Shown: piece after piece, positions 1 to 6,019 of the stretch
Position numbering within the stretch: the first letter of the stretch is position 1
How the letters are laid out: every line of letters begins with the position of its first letter
NCBI GenBank assembly: GCA_030673585.1
Contig: DAOVIU010000060.1
Span: 1-6,698 of the forward strand
Length of the DNA: 6,698 nt
Origin: Pseudomonadota bacterium
GTDB lineage: Bacteria; Desulfobacterota; BSN033; G020346125
Direction: 5' to 3'
Notes under the pieces: model-generated
Databases searched by the model: none
Seen by the model: only the letters and a program-made list of their open reading frames with translations
Told to the model about the DNA's origin: nothing
Program-made: the position numbers and the translations under genes

Positions 1-131
1 CCCCTCCGTTCAACCCCGAAGGCCGGAAAGGCCTGGCAGAATTTCCCGTCATAAAAGGATGCCGTCGCTAAAATTTCCGAGGCGATGACGGCTCCCTGAC
101 CTCCCCGACCATGAATCCTCACCTCAACCAT
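1..131 (-). CDS. 2-oxoacid:acceptor oxidoreductase gamma subunit, N-terminal part (partial)
   Basis: This is the first 43 codons of a gene that runs off the left edge. The start is ATG at 129-131, preceded four bases upstream by GGGGGA (136-141). The translation opens [15 protein letters not shown], continues with an alanine-rich helix, and then reads [12 protein letters not shown]. The GRGGQGA loop (residues 8-14) and the FPxFGxERRG stretch (35-44) are the hallmarks of the gamma domain of pyruvate and related 2-oxoacid:ferredoxin oxidoreductases. These are cytoplasmic thiamine-diphosphate, iron-sulfur enzymes that convert a 2-oxoacid plus CoA to acyl-CoA, CO2 and reduced ferredoxin in anaerobes. 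The gamma gene often comes first in such operons, so delta, alpha and beta genes probably lie beyond the edge. The substrate (pyruvate, 2-ketoisovalerate, 2-oxoglutarate or indolepyruvate) cannot be told from this part. Confidence 0.9.
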   Translation of the reverse strand, partial: MVEVRIHGRGGQGAVIASEILATASFYDGKFCQAFPAFGVERR

Positions 132-217
132 GGAATCCCCCGAAATACCCTTGCGGTGCTGCAGTCGTGTCGTTAGAAAGTGCACATCCTAATTCGACTA
201 CATGATAAATTTGCGCT

Positions 218-250
218 AAGAGCTCCTTTTGCTGCTTTTACAGAGATCTT
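218..250 (-). other. Weak hairpin in the spacer between the phosphatase gene and the oxidoreductase gene
   Basis: The spacer 132-264 has no gene that I can support. Its only structure is an imperfect inverted repeat: in the minus-strand RNA, AAGAUCUCU (250 to 242) can pair with GGAGCUCUU (226 to 218) with one mismatch and one G-U pair across a 15-base loop. No U-run follows, so it is a poor intrinsic terminator; it could be an mRNA end structure or chance. I found no convincing -35/-10 pair for the downstream oxidoreductase gene. TATCAT at 202-207 resembles a -10 box but has no matching -35. Confidence 0.2.
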
Positions 251-264
251 GGAAGTCCGTTACA

Positions 265-780
265 TTACCCCTTTATTCCACGATCCATCCGAGGTGAACT
301 GGAGGAGAGAAATTGGATGAACCCGCTTAGGGCCTCCCTGATTTCCCCAAAGCACGCCCTGTAAGCCTCTAATGAGGCCCCATAAGGGTCCGCGATTTCC
401 CCTCCTTGGGAACCGAAATTCCCGAGAAGAACCACCTTCGCCGAATGGCGGGGAAACTCCATGGAAATGAATTCCCTTTGGCCGGCTTCCATGACCAGAA
501 CGATATCGGCCCAGCTTAAGTTTCCGTTATTCACCACCCTGGCCCTGTGGCCTGAAATATCGATCCCTTCCTCCCCTGCCACTTGCACGGCAAAAGGGTC
601 CGGGAGGTTCTCGGGAGTGGCAAAGATGCCTGCCGATAAAACGGACGGGGACGGTTTTCCCTCTTGCCTTAGCCTCTCGATCATCAGGCCTTCTGCCATT
701 GGGCTTCGGCAGATATTCCCCGTGCAGACAACTAATACCCTCTCAATCGTTTCGGGATTTTTTGATACCTCCTTCACCAT
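265..780 (-). CDS. Low-molecular-weight protein tyrosine phosphatase
   Basis: A 171-residue cytoplasmic phosphatase of the LMW-PTP family, which hydrolyses phosphotyrosine through a phosphocysteine intermediate. The P-loop is VCTGNICRSPMAEG: nucleophile Cys19, Arg25, Ser26 (CX5RS). The general acid is Asp131 in ADPYG, followed by the usual Tyr133. In the YwlE protein-arginine phosphatases a Thr stands at the position of Ile23, so tyrosine specificity is more likely here; this comes from family knowledge and is not tested. The ATG at 778-780 lies six bases after the upstream stop, and GAGGG overlapping that stop (784-788) can serve as ribosome binding site, so translation is probably coupled. 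The protein has about 11 residues more before the first strand than typical members. No tyrosine kinase or capsule gene is visible nearby, so the substrate is unknown. Arsenate reductase activity is a less likely alternative. Confidence 0.93.
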   Translation of the reverse strand: MVKEVSKNPETIERVLVVCTGNICRSPMAEGLMIERLRQEGKPSPSVLSAGIFATPENLPDPFAVQVAGEEGIDISGHRARVVNNGNLSWADIVLVMEAGQREFISMEFPRHSAKVVLLGNFGSQGGEIADPYGASLEAYRACFGEIREALSGFIQFLSSSSPRMDRGIKG

Positions 781-786
781 AGTCCC

Positions 787-1422
787 TCAGAAATCGATAC
801 GGACCCTCTCCTCCTCCATGGATACGAGGTGGGAGGTGTCGTTCAAGCGAAGAAGCGTAAACCCTTCCTCAAATTCCAGGATATTTATGCAGCACGTGTC
901 CTGACCGATCTCCCAGAAGTGGGAACTATCCAACCCCAACAGGCCGCAGATCACGATCTTGTTTACCACCCGGTGCGAGACCATGACCAGGGTTTCGGTC
1001 GCGTGATTCCCGACGGTCTCGTGAATTGCCCCCAGGGCCCTCTTTCTCACGTCTTCCAAGCTTTCTCCTTCCGGAAACCTTACCCGATGGGGATTTTCCT
1101 TCCATTGCCTATATAGCTCCCCATATCTTTTCCTGACCTCCTTACGGGAAACCCCCTGCCACTGGCCAAAATCGATATCGACCAAACCATCCAGGGTTTG
1201 GACCTCCTTCCCTTGGTAGCGGGCGATGGTCTCTGCCGTCTCAAAGGCCCGATAGAGGGGGCTGCTGTAAACCGAGTCCACCTTTACTCCCCTCAAATAC
1301 TGCCCCGCCAACAGCGCCTCCTTGCGACCGATCTCGTTAAGGGGAATATCCGCTCTACCCCGAAAAATCTCCTCCTTATTCCAGGCAGTCTGTCCATGCC
1401 GAACCAGATAGATGGTGGTCAC
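787..1422 (-). CDS. Histidine phosphatase superfamily protein (CobC/GpmB-like)
   Basis: A 211-residue cytoplasmic enzyme of the histidine phosphatase (phosphoglycerate-mutase-like) superfamily. It opens MTTIYLVRHGQT, with Arg8 and the phospho-accepting His9. Arg58 in SSPLYRAFETA is the second phosphate-binding arginine, and His150 in VMVSHRVVNK is the second catalytic histidine. Residues 79-90 (GLVDIDFGQWQG) match the LxExxFGxWEG region, with Asp82 where the proton-donor Glu usually stands. Length fits alpha-ribazole phosphatase (CobC) or broad-specificity GpmB-type phosphatases, but no cobalamin genes are visible, so I leave the substrate open. The start is GTG (1420-1422) with GGAAGGA (1428-1434) five bases upstream. 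No ATG lies in frame closer to the VRHG motif. The gene is followed after six bases by the LMW-PTP gene, suggesting an operon. Confidence 0.9.
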   Translation of the reverse strand: MTTIYLVRHGQTAWNKEEIFRGRADIPLNEIGRKEALLAGQYLRGVKVDSVYSSPLYRAFETAETIARYQGKEVQTLDGLVDIDFGQWQGVSRKEVRKRYGELYRQWKENPHRVRFPEGESLEDVRKRALGAIHETVGNHATETLVMVSHRVVNKIVICGLLGLDSSHFWEIGQDTCCINILEFEEGFTLLRLNDTSHLVSMEEERVRIDF

Positions 1423-1482
1423 AACGGTCCTTCCCTGAGTGCTTCGGATATCCTCGGGCCGCGTACGAAAGGCAATTTCCCC

Positions 1483-1560
1483 CTATGTGGGAAGGCCATT
1501 TTCAGAAATCGAAAAGAGGTTAGCCCGCTGAGGGTGAAAAGGCAACCGGAGCTCGCTCAT
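1483..1560 (-). CDS. Possible 25-codon small ORF overlapping the rsmE stop
   Basis: The rsmE stop codon (1557-1559) sits in an ATGA overlap. The ATG at 1558-1560 opens a frame of 25 codons starting MSELRLPFHPQ and ending ENGLPT before TAG at 1483-1485. The reading frame is the same as that of the following histidine phosphatase. Apart from this TAG, the frame is open from the rsmE stop to the phosphatase GTG. It may be a coupled small protein, a decayed N-terminal extension, or chance open frame in a 134-base gap. I recognise no domain. The ATGA overlap is the only positive sign. Confidence 0.2.
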   Translation of the reverse strand: MSELRLPFHPQRANLFSISENGLPT

Positions 1561-2321
1561 GAATAACGCCCCAAATCCCCCAATTCATATTGCACGATTC
1601 CCGTAAGCACGATGGCGGCCGTCTCCGTCCTCATAATCCTCCGCCCAAGGGTGATGGAAATGAATCCCTTCTCCCGGGCCCCTCGGACTTCTTCGGGGTC
1701 GAAGCCGCCCTCGGGACCAACCATCAATGCCACCTTGCCGTAATTTCCCCGGGACCCCAAGATATCTCTCAACGGGTTCTTGTCCCCCCTCTCCCAGAGA
1801 ATTACCTTGAGATCGCTTCCCTCGGCGTACCGCAGTGCTTCCGAAAAGTCGCAATAGGGCTCGATGATGGGAACCATGCCCCTTCTGGACTGTTGGGCTG
1901 CCTTTATGGCGATGGACTGCCACCGATGGGCTTTTGGCTGCTTCCCCTCCCGTTCCTCGAGGGAAATCGATCGCTTCGATTTGAATGGTACGATGGAATA
2001 TACCCCCAGTTCGGTGGCCTTCTGGATGATGAGCTCCATCCGCTCCTTATCGGGGAGGGCCTGAAGGAGAATGATCTTCGGGGAGGACTCGGTGGGAGGT
2101 ACAAGGGACTCGAATACGAGCACCCAGGCCTCACGAGGACCAATGGAGAGGATCCTTCCCCGGAATTCCCCTCCTCCTTTCACGGTTAACGTGACCAATT
2201 CGCCGGGGCGGGCCTTGCGAAAAGCGAGACCGTCCAGTCCCTCGCCCGTTATCCGGACCTTTTGGCCTTCCTTGGGGTGTGTGTTGATCTCGATACGAGC
2301 TATGGAATTCAAAGTGTGCAA
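1557..2321 (-). CDS. rsmE: 16S rRNA (uracil(1498)-N(3))-methyltransferase RsmE
   Basis: A 254-residue SPOUT-class methyltransferase that uses S-adenosylmethionine to methylate N3 of U1498 in 16S rRNA of the assembled small subunit. The N-terminal third is the PUA-like RNA-binding domain (KVRITGEGLDGL, then RPGELV). The C-terminal knot domain shows the family motifs in order: KATELG (101-106), RWQSIAIKAAQQSRR (133-147), VGPEGGF (201-207) and LGRRIMRTETA (225-235). The last two form the cofactor-binding knot. The assigned start is TTG (2319-2321). No ATG or GTG lies in this frame before the PUA-like domain, the in-frame stop of the upstream protease bounds the ORF, and AAAGGA (2328-2333) lies six bases before the TTG. 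The gap to the protease stop is 12 bases, so it is likely co-transcribed. The exact start is less sure than the identity. Confidence 0.95.
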   Translation of the reverse strand: MHTLNSIARIEINTHPKEGQKVRITGEGLDGLAFRKARPGELVTLTVKGGGEFRGRILSIGPREAWVLVFESLVPPTESSPKIILLQALPDKERMELIIQKATELGVYSIVPFKSKRSISLEEREGKQPKAHRWQSIAIKAAQQSRRGMVPIIEPYCDFSEALRYAEGSDLKVILWERGDKNPLRDILGSRGNYGKVALMVGPEGGFDPEEVRGAREKGFISITLGRRIMRTETAAIVLTGIVQYELGDLGRYS

Positions 2322-2327
2322 GGAAAG

Positions 2328-2333
2328 TCCTTT
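2328..2333 (-). promoter_or_regulatory. Ribosome binding site supporting the TTG start of rsmE
   Basis: AAAGGA lies directly after the protease TGA stop and six bases before TTG (2319-2321). This is what selects the TTG at 2321 over the next in-frame TTG nine bases downstream, which would be about 15 bases away. A competing ATG at 2335-2337, overlapping the protease stop as ATGA, is in another frame and does not lead into RsmE. Confidence 0.5.
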
Positions 2334-4793
2334 TCATTTTTTCTTCTTCTTGGGCGGTTTCTCCTCCCCCGCTTCGAACTCCTTGATCCCGGCGGCCAGT
2401 TCTTTCAATCGTTTATCGACCAGGAAGTTCGCCGTCCCATCCTTGAAGTTTCCCTTCTCATCCCTCTCGCCTGCTTCCACCCCGGTCAACACCTCGATAC
2501 CCTCATCGATGGTCTTTACGGGGTAGATGTGGAATTTGCGCTCCTCGCCCGCCTTCACCACATCCTTTCGCAGCATGAGGTCATCCACATTTTGATAGGG
2601 TACCATTACTCCCTGCTTTCCCGTCAATCCCTTGGCCTTACATACGTCGAAAAAACCCTCGATCTTCTCGTTCACGCCGCCGATGGGCTGGATTTCCCCC
2701 TTCTGATTCACGGAACCCGTAACGGCGATATCCTGCCTTAGGGGAATCCCGGAGAGACTCGATAGAAGCGAGTAAACCTCGGTAGAGGAGGCACTATCGC
2801 CGTCCACACCTCCGTAGGATTGTTCGAAGCAGATGCTGGCGCTCATGGTCAGGGGTTTCTCCTGGGCATACTTCCCGCGAAGGTATCCGGCAAGGATGAA
2901 AACACCCTTATTATGAGTGGGGCCGCTGAGTTCAGCCTCCCTCTCGATATTGATAATGCCCGCCTTTCCCATGGCAACTTTGGCCGTGATCCGCGAGGGC
3001 TTTCCGAAGGCATAATCCCCCAGATTGTAGACGGAAAGCCCATTCACCTGCCCAACCACCGCCCCGTCGGAGTCGATCATAACCATCCCATCCTCGATCA
3101 GCTCCTGAATCTTATCCTCCACGAGGTTGACTCGCCGGATCCTCCCTTGGATTGCCTTCTCCACATGAACCTCACCCACATATTGGCCTTCCTCCTTTGT
3201 CGCCCAGTAACTGGCTTCCCTGAGCACGTCAGCCAGCAGATGGAACCGGGTGGTCAATTTCTTCTGCCTTCCCGCGAGCCTTACCCCATATTCCACCACA
3301 GCTGCGACACCGGACCGATCAAAGGGCTTCAGATTCTCCTCCTTGCAAATCTTATGGATCAGGGAGGCATACTGGTTGATGGCCTCCTCATTCTTATCCA
3401 TCACCGTATCGAAATCGGCCTTAACCTTGAAGATCTTCTTGAAATCCTCGTCGTAGTTATAGAGGAGGTGGTACATGAACGTATCTCCAACCATAATTAC
3501 CTTCACATCGACCTGGATAGGCTCGGGCTTCAGGGCGGAGGTGGCAAAGAGATAAAAGGGGTCGTAAGTCTGCATTTCCACAACCCCGTTCTTCAGGGTT
3601 CTCTTCAGGGTCTGCCAGACGCCCGGTTCGATCAACGCATCCAAGGCGTCGATAATGAGGTATCCCTCATTAGCCCTGAGGAAGGAGCCCGCCTTTATTC
3701 GACTGAAGTCCGTCCTCCATATGCCCGATCGATCCACGATTCTCTCCATGGTTCCGAAGAGGTTTCGGTAGTTGGGGGTGGTCTCCACGATGATCGGCGC
3801 TCCCTTGCTATCCGAGTTGTCAACCAACACGTTGACCCGGTATTCGGTGAATTGATCGGGGGGTTGAGGGATATTCAGGCCGGGTATGATCTGCGGCTGT
3901 TCCTCCTTCTCCGTAAACCTCGCGAGATCCTCCATGATGCTCTCCTGAACCTCGCTCAGGTAGCTGTTGATCTTCTCGTTATCGTACTTCTCCCGGATGT
4001 CGGATATGGAGTCACCGACCACGGGCGATATGACTTCCCTATCAAGGTCTTGGAGGGATTGGCGAATTTCCTTTTCGGTCTTGCGGGTCTTCTTGAAAAT
4101 GTCCTCCAGTTCAGAAGCCAATTCCCTCTGTTTCTCCCTTAACCTCTCCACCTCTTCTGCTGTAAGCTTTCCCTCTTGAACCAAGTGCTCCAATTGGTCG
4201 AAGCTCAAGGGGTTTCCATCGATTATTGGAAAGATACCCGGTCGTGAGTATGGGCCCGTTTGGACCTGGACGAGGGAGAATTTTTCTTGGGTAACCTTCT
4301 TTTCGAATTCCTTGAAATAGGCCGCTTGTTGCTCCCGGAATTTTTCCAAGATCTCCTTTTTCTTGTTGAGGTATCTTTCATCCTCGAATATCAGGGGAAT
4401 CTTTTTCTTCAGGGTCTCGATGAGGTTATCCATATCCTCTTTGAACTCATTTCCCCTGCTCGCCGGGAGGGGTATCATCCTGGGCATATCGGGGTTTTTG
4501 AAATTATTTGCGTAGCAGATATCGTTGGGGATCTTGCCCGCCGTATCGATCTCCTCCAGCAAGCCCTCTATGGCCGTCTTTCTTCCGGTACCCACGAGGC
4601 CCGCCACGAAGATATTGTAGCCAAATCCGTCGATATCCAAGCCGAGTCGAATGGCCTCCAGGGCCCTCTCTTGGCCAATTATCTCCCCGATAACGGGCAA
4701 GTCCTCCGTCGATTCGAATCTCAGCTTTTCCGGGTCGCACCTCCACCTCAGTCTTTCAATGGGTACCTCTTCAACTGTCATTCGTTGAGCCAT
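2334..4793 (-). CDS. Lon-like ATP-dependent protease (LonB-type, peptidase family S16)
   Basis: An 819-residue protein of the large Lon-related family: an AAA-type module in front of a Lon proteolytic domain. It lacks the LonA N-terminal substrate domain. Residues 15-73 contain RLRWRCDPEKLRF, IIGQERALEAI and the nucleotide loop GLVGTGRKT (65-73). Residues about 120-290 are charged, predicted helical and probably coiled coil. A Walker-B-like strand is GYLIIDALDAL (377-387). The protease domain spans about 575-771, with catalytic Ser667 in VDGDSASSTE and Lys710 in PIGGVNEKIEGF. Their 43-residue spacing matches Ser679/Lys722 of E. coli Lon. There is no signal peptide or transmembrane segment, so it should be cytosolic. 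The tail ends in PPKKKKK. The start ATG (4791-4793) has AGGAGG nine bases upstream, and a promoter lies about 60 bases upstream. It presumably degrades damaged or specific regulatory proteins. It heads a likely operon with rsmE and the two phosphatases. Confidence 0.93.
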   Translation of the reverse strand: MAQRMTVEEVPIERLRWRCDPEKLRFESTEDLPVIGEIIGQERALEAIRLGLDIDGFGYNIFVAGLVGTGRKTAIEGLLEEIDTAGKIPNDICYANNFKNPDMPRMIPLPASRGNEFKEDMDNLIETLKKKIPLIFEDERYLNKKKEILEKFREQQAAYFKEFEKKVTQEKFSLVQVQTGPYSRPGIFPIIDGNPLSFDQLEHLVQEGKLTAEEVERLREKQRELASELEDIFKKTRKTEKEIRQSLQDLDREVISPVVGDSISDIREKYDNEKINSYLSEVQESIMEDLARFTEKEEQPQIIPGLNIPQPPDQFTEYRVNVLVDNSDSKGAPIIVETTPNYRNLFGTMERIVDRSGIWRTDFSRIKAGSFLRANEGYLIIDALDALIEPGVWQTLKRTLKNGVVEMQTYDPFYLFATSALKPEPIQVDVKVIMVGDTFMYHLLYNYDEDFKKIFKVKADFDTVMDKNEEAINQYASLIHKICKEENLKPFDRSGVAAVVEYGVRLAGRQKKLTTRFHLLADVLREASYWATKEEGQYVGEVHVEKAIQGRIRRVNLVEDKIQELIEDGMVMIDSDGAVVGQVNGLSVYNLGDYAFGKPSRITAKVAMGKAGIINIEREAELSGPTHNKGVFILAGYLRGKYAQEKPLTMSASICFEQSYGGVDGDSASSTEVYSLLSSLSGIPLRQDIAVTGSVNQKGEIQPIGGVNEKIEGFFDVCKAKGLTGKQGVMVPYQNVDDLMLRKDVVKAGEERKFHIYPVKTIDEGIEVLTGVEAGERDEKGNFKDGTANFLVDKRLKELAAGIKEFEAGEEKPPKKKKK

Positions 4794-4802
4794 TGCATGT
4801 AA

Positions 4803-4808
4803 CCTCCT
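4803..4808 (-). promoter_or_regulatory. Consensus Shine-Dalgarno of the Lon-like protease gene
   Basis: AGGAGG lies nine bases before ATG 4791-4793. The sequence CTCCTTAGGAG (4814 to 4804 in minus orientation) is self-complementary, so this site can fold into a small hairpin with a UUA loop. A second ATG at 4796-4798, only four bases from the Shine-Dalgarno, is out of frame. It encodes a six-codon peptide (MQWLNE) that stops in an ATGA overlapping Met5 of the protease. Confidence 0.85.
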
Positions 4809-4846
4809 AAGGAGTGAAAATCAAGTCCCTACATCCATGGAATCAT

Positions 4847-4908
4847 GGGTATTCTCCCCAATAACCATCCGCGTGTCAATACCCTCGGGACTTACCCTAT
4901 TCCGGGTA
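4847..4908. repeat. Cluster of TACCC/GGGTA inverted half-sites around the protease promoter
   Basis: On the plus strand, GGGTA occurs at 4847-4851 and 4904-4908, and TACCC at 4880-4884 and 4893-4897. The outer arms around the promoter are GGGTATT (4847-4853) and AATACCC (4878-4884), a perfect 7-base inverted repeat that covers the edges of the -10 and -35 boxes. TACCC-N6-GGGTA (4893-4908) lies just upstream of the -35. A related GGTAT-CCAT-ATACC repeat is at 4905-4918. The position suggests operator sites for a dimeric regulator, but no regulator is encoded in the window and the words are short. Confidence 0.35.
4851..4879 (-). promoter_or_regulatory. Sigma-70-type promoter for the protease-rsmE-phosphatase genes
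   Basis: On the minus strand a perfect -35 box TTGACA (4874-4879) is followed after exactly 17 bases by GAGAAT (4851-4856), which matches the TATAAT -10 consensus at four of six positions. Transcription should start near 4843-4845, giving a leader of about 50 bases before the protease ATG. No heat-shock sigma-32 box or HrcA CIRCE element is visible, although the gene product is a quality-control protease. Confidence 0.65.
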
Positions 4909-4979
4909 TCCATATACCATTTCTCGTCGGCCTCGCATCGTTGAGAAAAGCACGTCTAAGGAGGTTGGATCGTGTGGGG

Positions 4980-4998
4980 AAAACAGGACAGTATGTCC
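4980..4998 (-). terminator. Possible weak terminator hairpin downstream of dnaJ
   Basis: In the minus-strand RNA, GGACA-UAC-UGUCC (4998 to 4986) forms a five-base-pair hairpin followed by UGUUUUC. The stem is short and the U-tract is poor, so termination would be partial at best. It lies about 62 bases after the dnaJ stop. The C-rich, pyrimidine-rich stretch between (about 5028-5050) has no stem. Read-through into the protease gene is possible. Confidence 0.3.
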
Positions 4999-5059
4999 AA
5001 TTCACCGAAAAATGGCCAAATAGGTCGAATAAAAGGGGGGGAGAGAGGGTATGGTGGGT

Positions 5060-6019
5060 TTATACGCCTTCCTTGGATATCTCCTCAAACAATTTCCTCT
5101 GGCTCTCGGTAAGCCCCTTGGGGGTTTTTACGATGATCCTAACGAATCCATCGCCGCGACCGCTACCCTTGAAGTGGGGAAATCCGTGATTCCTCAACCG
5201 TAATTTGGTATGGCTCTGCGTCCCCGACGGAACCTTAACTTTCCGCCTCCCATCCAGGGTGGCCACTTCAAGCTCGGCTCCCAAGGCTGCTTGACTGAAC
5301 GTCACCTCCTTTTCGATAATGAGATCATCTCCCTCCCTTTGGAAGAGGGGATGAGGTTGGATATGTATCCTAAAGAAGAGGTCTCCCCTGGGACCCCCGT
5401 CCTTGCCCGGCGCACCCTTCCCTCCAACCCGGAGCTTTCTCCCTTCGTTGATCCCCGGGGGGATTTTCAGGGTGATCCGTTCTAGCCTCCCATCACTGCG
5501 ATAGGAAACCTTCTTTTCGGACCCAAAAGCCGCTTCCTCCATGGTGATGGAAAGATCATAGATAAGGCTCCCTCCCTTTTGGGGGGCACGAGTTCCCCTC
5601 TGAAAAGCTTCACCCCAAGGGGATCCGTACTCATAGCTTGGCCCCCCTTGTGCGCCGAAGTTCCCGAAGTGAAATTTCCTCCTTGTGCCCCTTCCGAAAA
5701 GGGTGCTGAAAATATCATCCGAGCTAAAGCCGAAATCCTTCAAAATATCCCCAAAGTCGAAGCCCTTGAAGATGTCCTCCTGGGAGAATCTCTGGTGAAA
5801 ACCCGCTGAGCCGAAGGTGTCATATTGCCGGCGCTTCTCCTTATCGCTCAATACGGCGTAGGCCTCGTTAATCAGCTTGAACTGCTCCTCCGCATTCTTA
5901 TCCCCGTGGTTTCGATCCGGATGATACTTCAAGGCGAGCTTCCGATAAGCCTTTTTGATCTCTTTGTCGCTGGCGCTCTTGTTAACGCCCAGGATCTTGT
6001 AATAATCCCTATCTTCCAT
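5060..6019 (-). CDS. DnaJ/CbpA-type J-domain co-chaperone without zinc finger
   Basis: A 319-residue class-B (CbpA-like) Hsp40. The J domain occupies residues 5-70, starting [20 protein letters not shown], with the HPD motif at 33-35 that stimulates the ATPase of DnaK. A linker rich in Phe, Asp and Gly follows (about 70-145, with [15 protein letters not shown]). The two beta-sandwich substrate-binding domains are at about 150-222 and 224-300 ([35 protein letters not shown]). No CxxCxGxG repeats are present, so it is not a class-A DnaJ. It is cytoplasmic and should deliver unfolded proteins to DnaK, which is not in the window. The ATG (6017-6019) lies inside the end of the ClpX-like gene with an 11-base overlap and AAAGG right in front, so translation is probably coupled. 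The assignment to the family is firm; the particular client or partner is not known. Confidence 0.95.
   Translation of the reverse strand: MEDRDYYKILGVNKSASDKEIKKAYRKLALKYHPDRNHGDKNAEEQFKLINEAYAVLSDKEKRRQYDTFGSAGFHQRFSQEDIFKGFDFGDILKDFGFSSDDIFSTLFGRGTRRKFHFGNFGAQGGPSYEYGSPWGEAFQRGTRAPQKGGSLIYDLSITMEEAAFGSEKKVSYRSDGRLERITLKIPPGINEGRKLRVGGKGAPGKDGGPRGDLFFRIHIQPHPLFQREGDDLIIEKEVTFSQAALGAELEVATLDGRRKVKVPSGTQSHTKLRLRNHGFPHFKGSGRGDGFVRIIVKTPKGLTESQRKLFEEISKEGV

Noticed and set aside
265..780. Protein-arginine phosphatase (YwlE type), tempting because of the protease context
   Set aside because: The P-loop has Ile23 where YwlE proteins have Thr, and no McsB-like kinase is seen.
1483..1485. TAG read as pyrrolysine or by read-through into the histidine phosphatase
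   Set aside because: There is no sign of pyrrolysine machinery, the phosphatase has its own GTG with a good ribosome binding site, and the enzyme is complete without the extension.
1483..1556. TTGCCT-N17-TAACCT as a promoter for the phosphatases
   Set aside because: The boxes match consensus at only four and three of six positions, which is too weak to call in this base composition.
1590..2189. A 199-codon open frame on the plus strand opposite rsmE
   Set aside because: All conserved RsmE motifs are on the minus strand. The plus frame is proline-rich, low-information shadow sequence.
2131..2337. A 68-codon ORF starting at the ATGA overlap with the protease stop, possibly reached by slippage on the A-run in the lysine tail
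   Set aside because: After the first dozen residues it is shadow sequence of rsmE, and the A-run does not form a standard X-XXY-YYZ slippery heptamer in the zero frame.
2820..4142. A 440-codon open frame on the plus strand
   Set aside because: It is antisense to the conserved Lon-like protease, has no recognisable motif, and reflects the codon bias of the real gene on the other strand.
4794..5059. Heat-shock promoter (sigma-32) or CIRCE operator in front of the protease
   Set aside because: I found neither a CTTGAA/CCCCAT pair with proper spacing nor a TTAGCACTC-N9-GAGTGCTAA repeat; the visible promoter is sigma-70-like.
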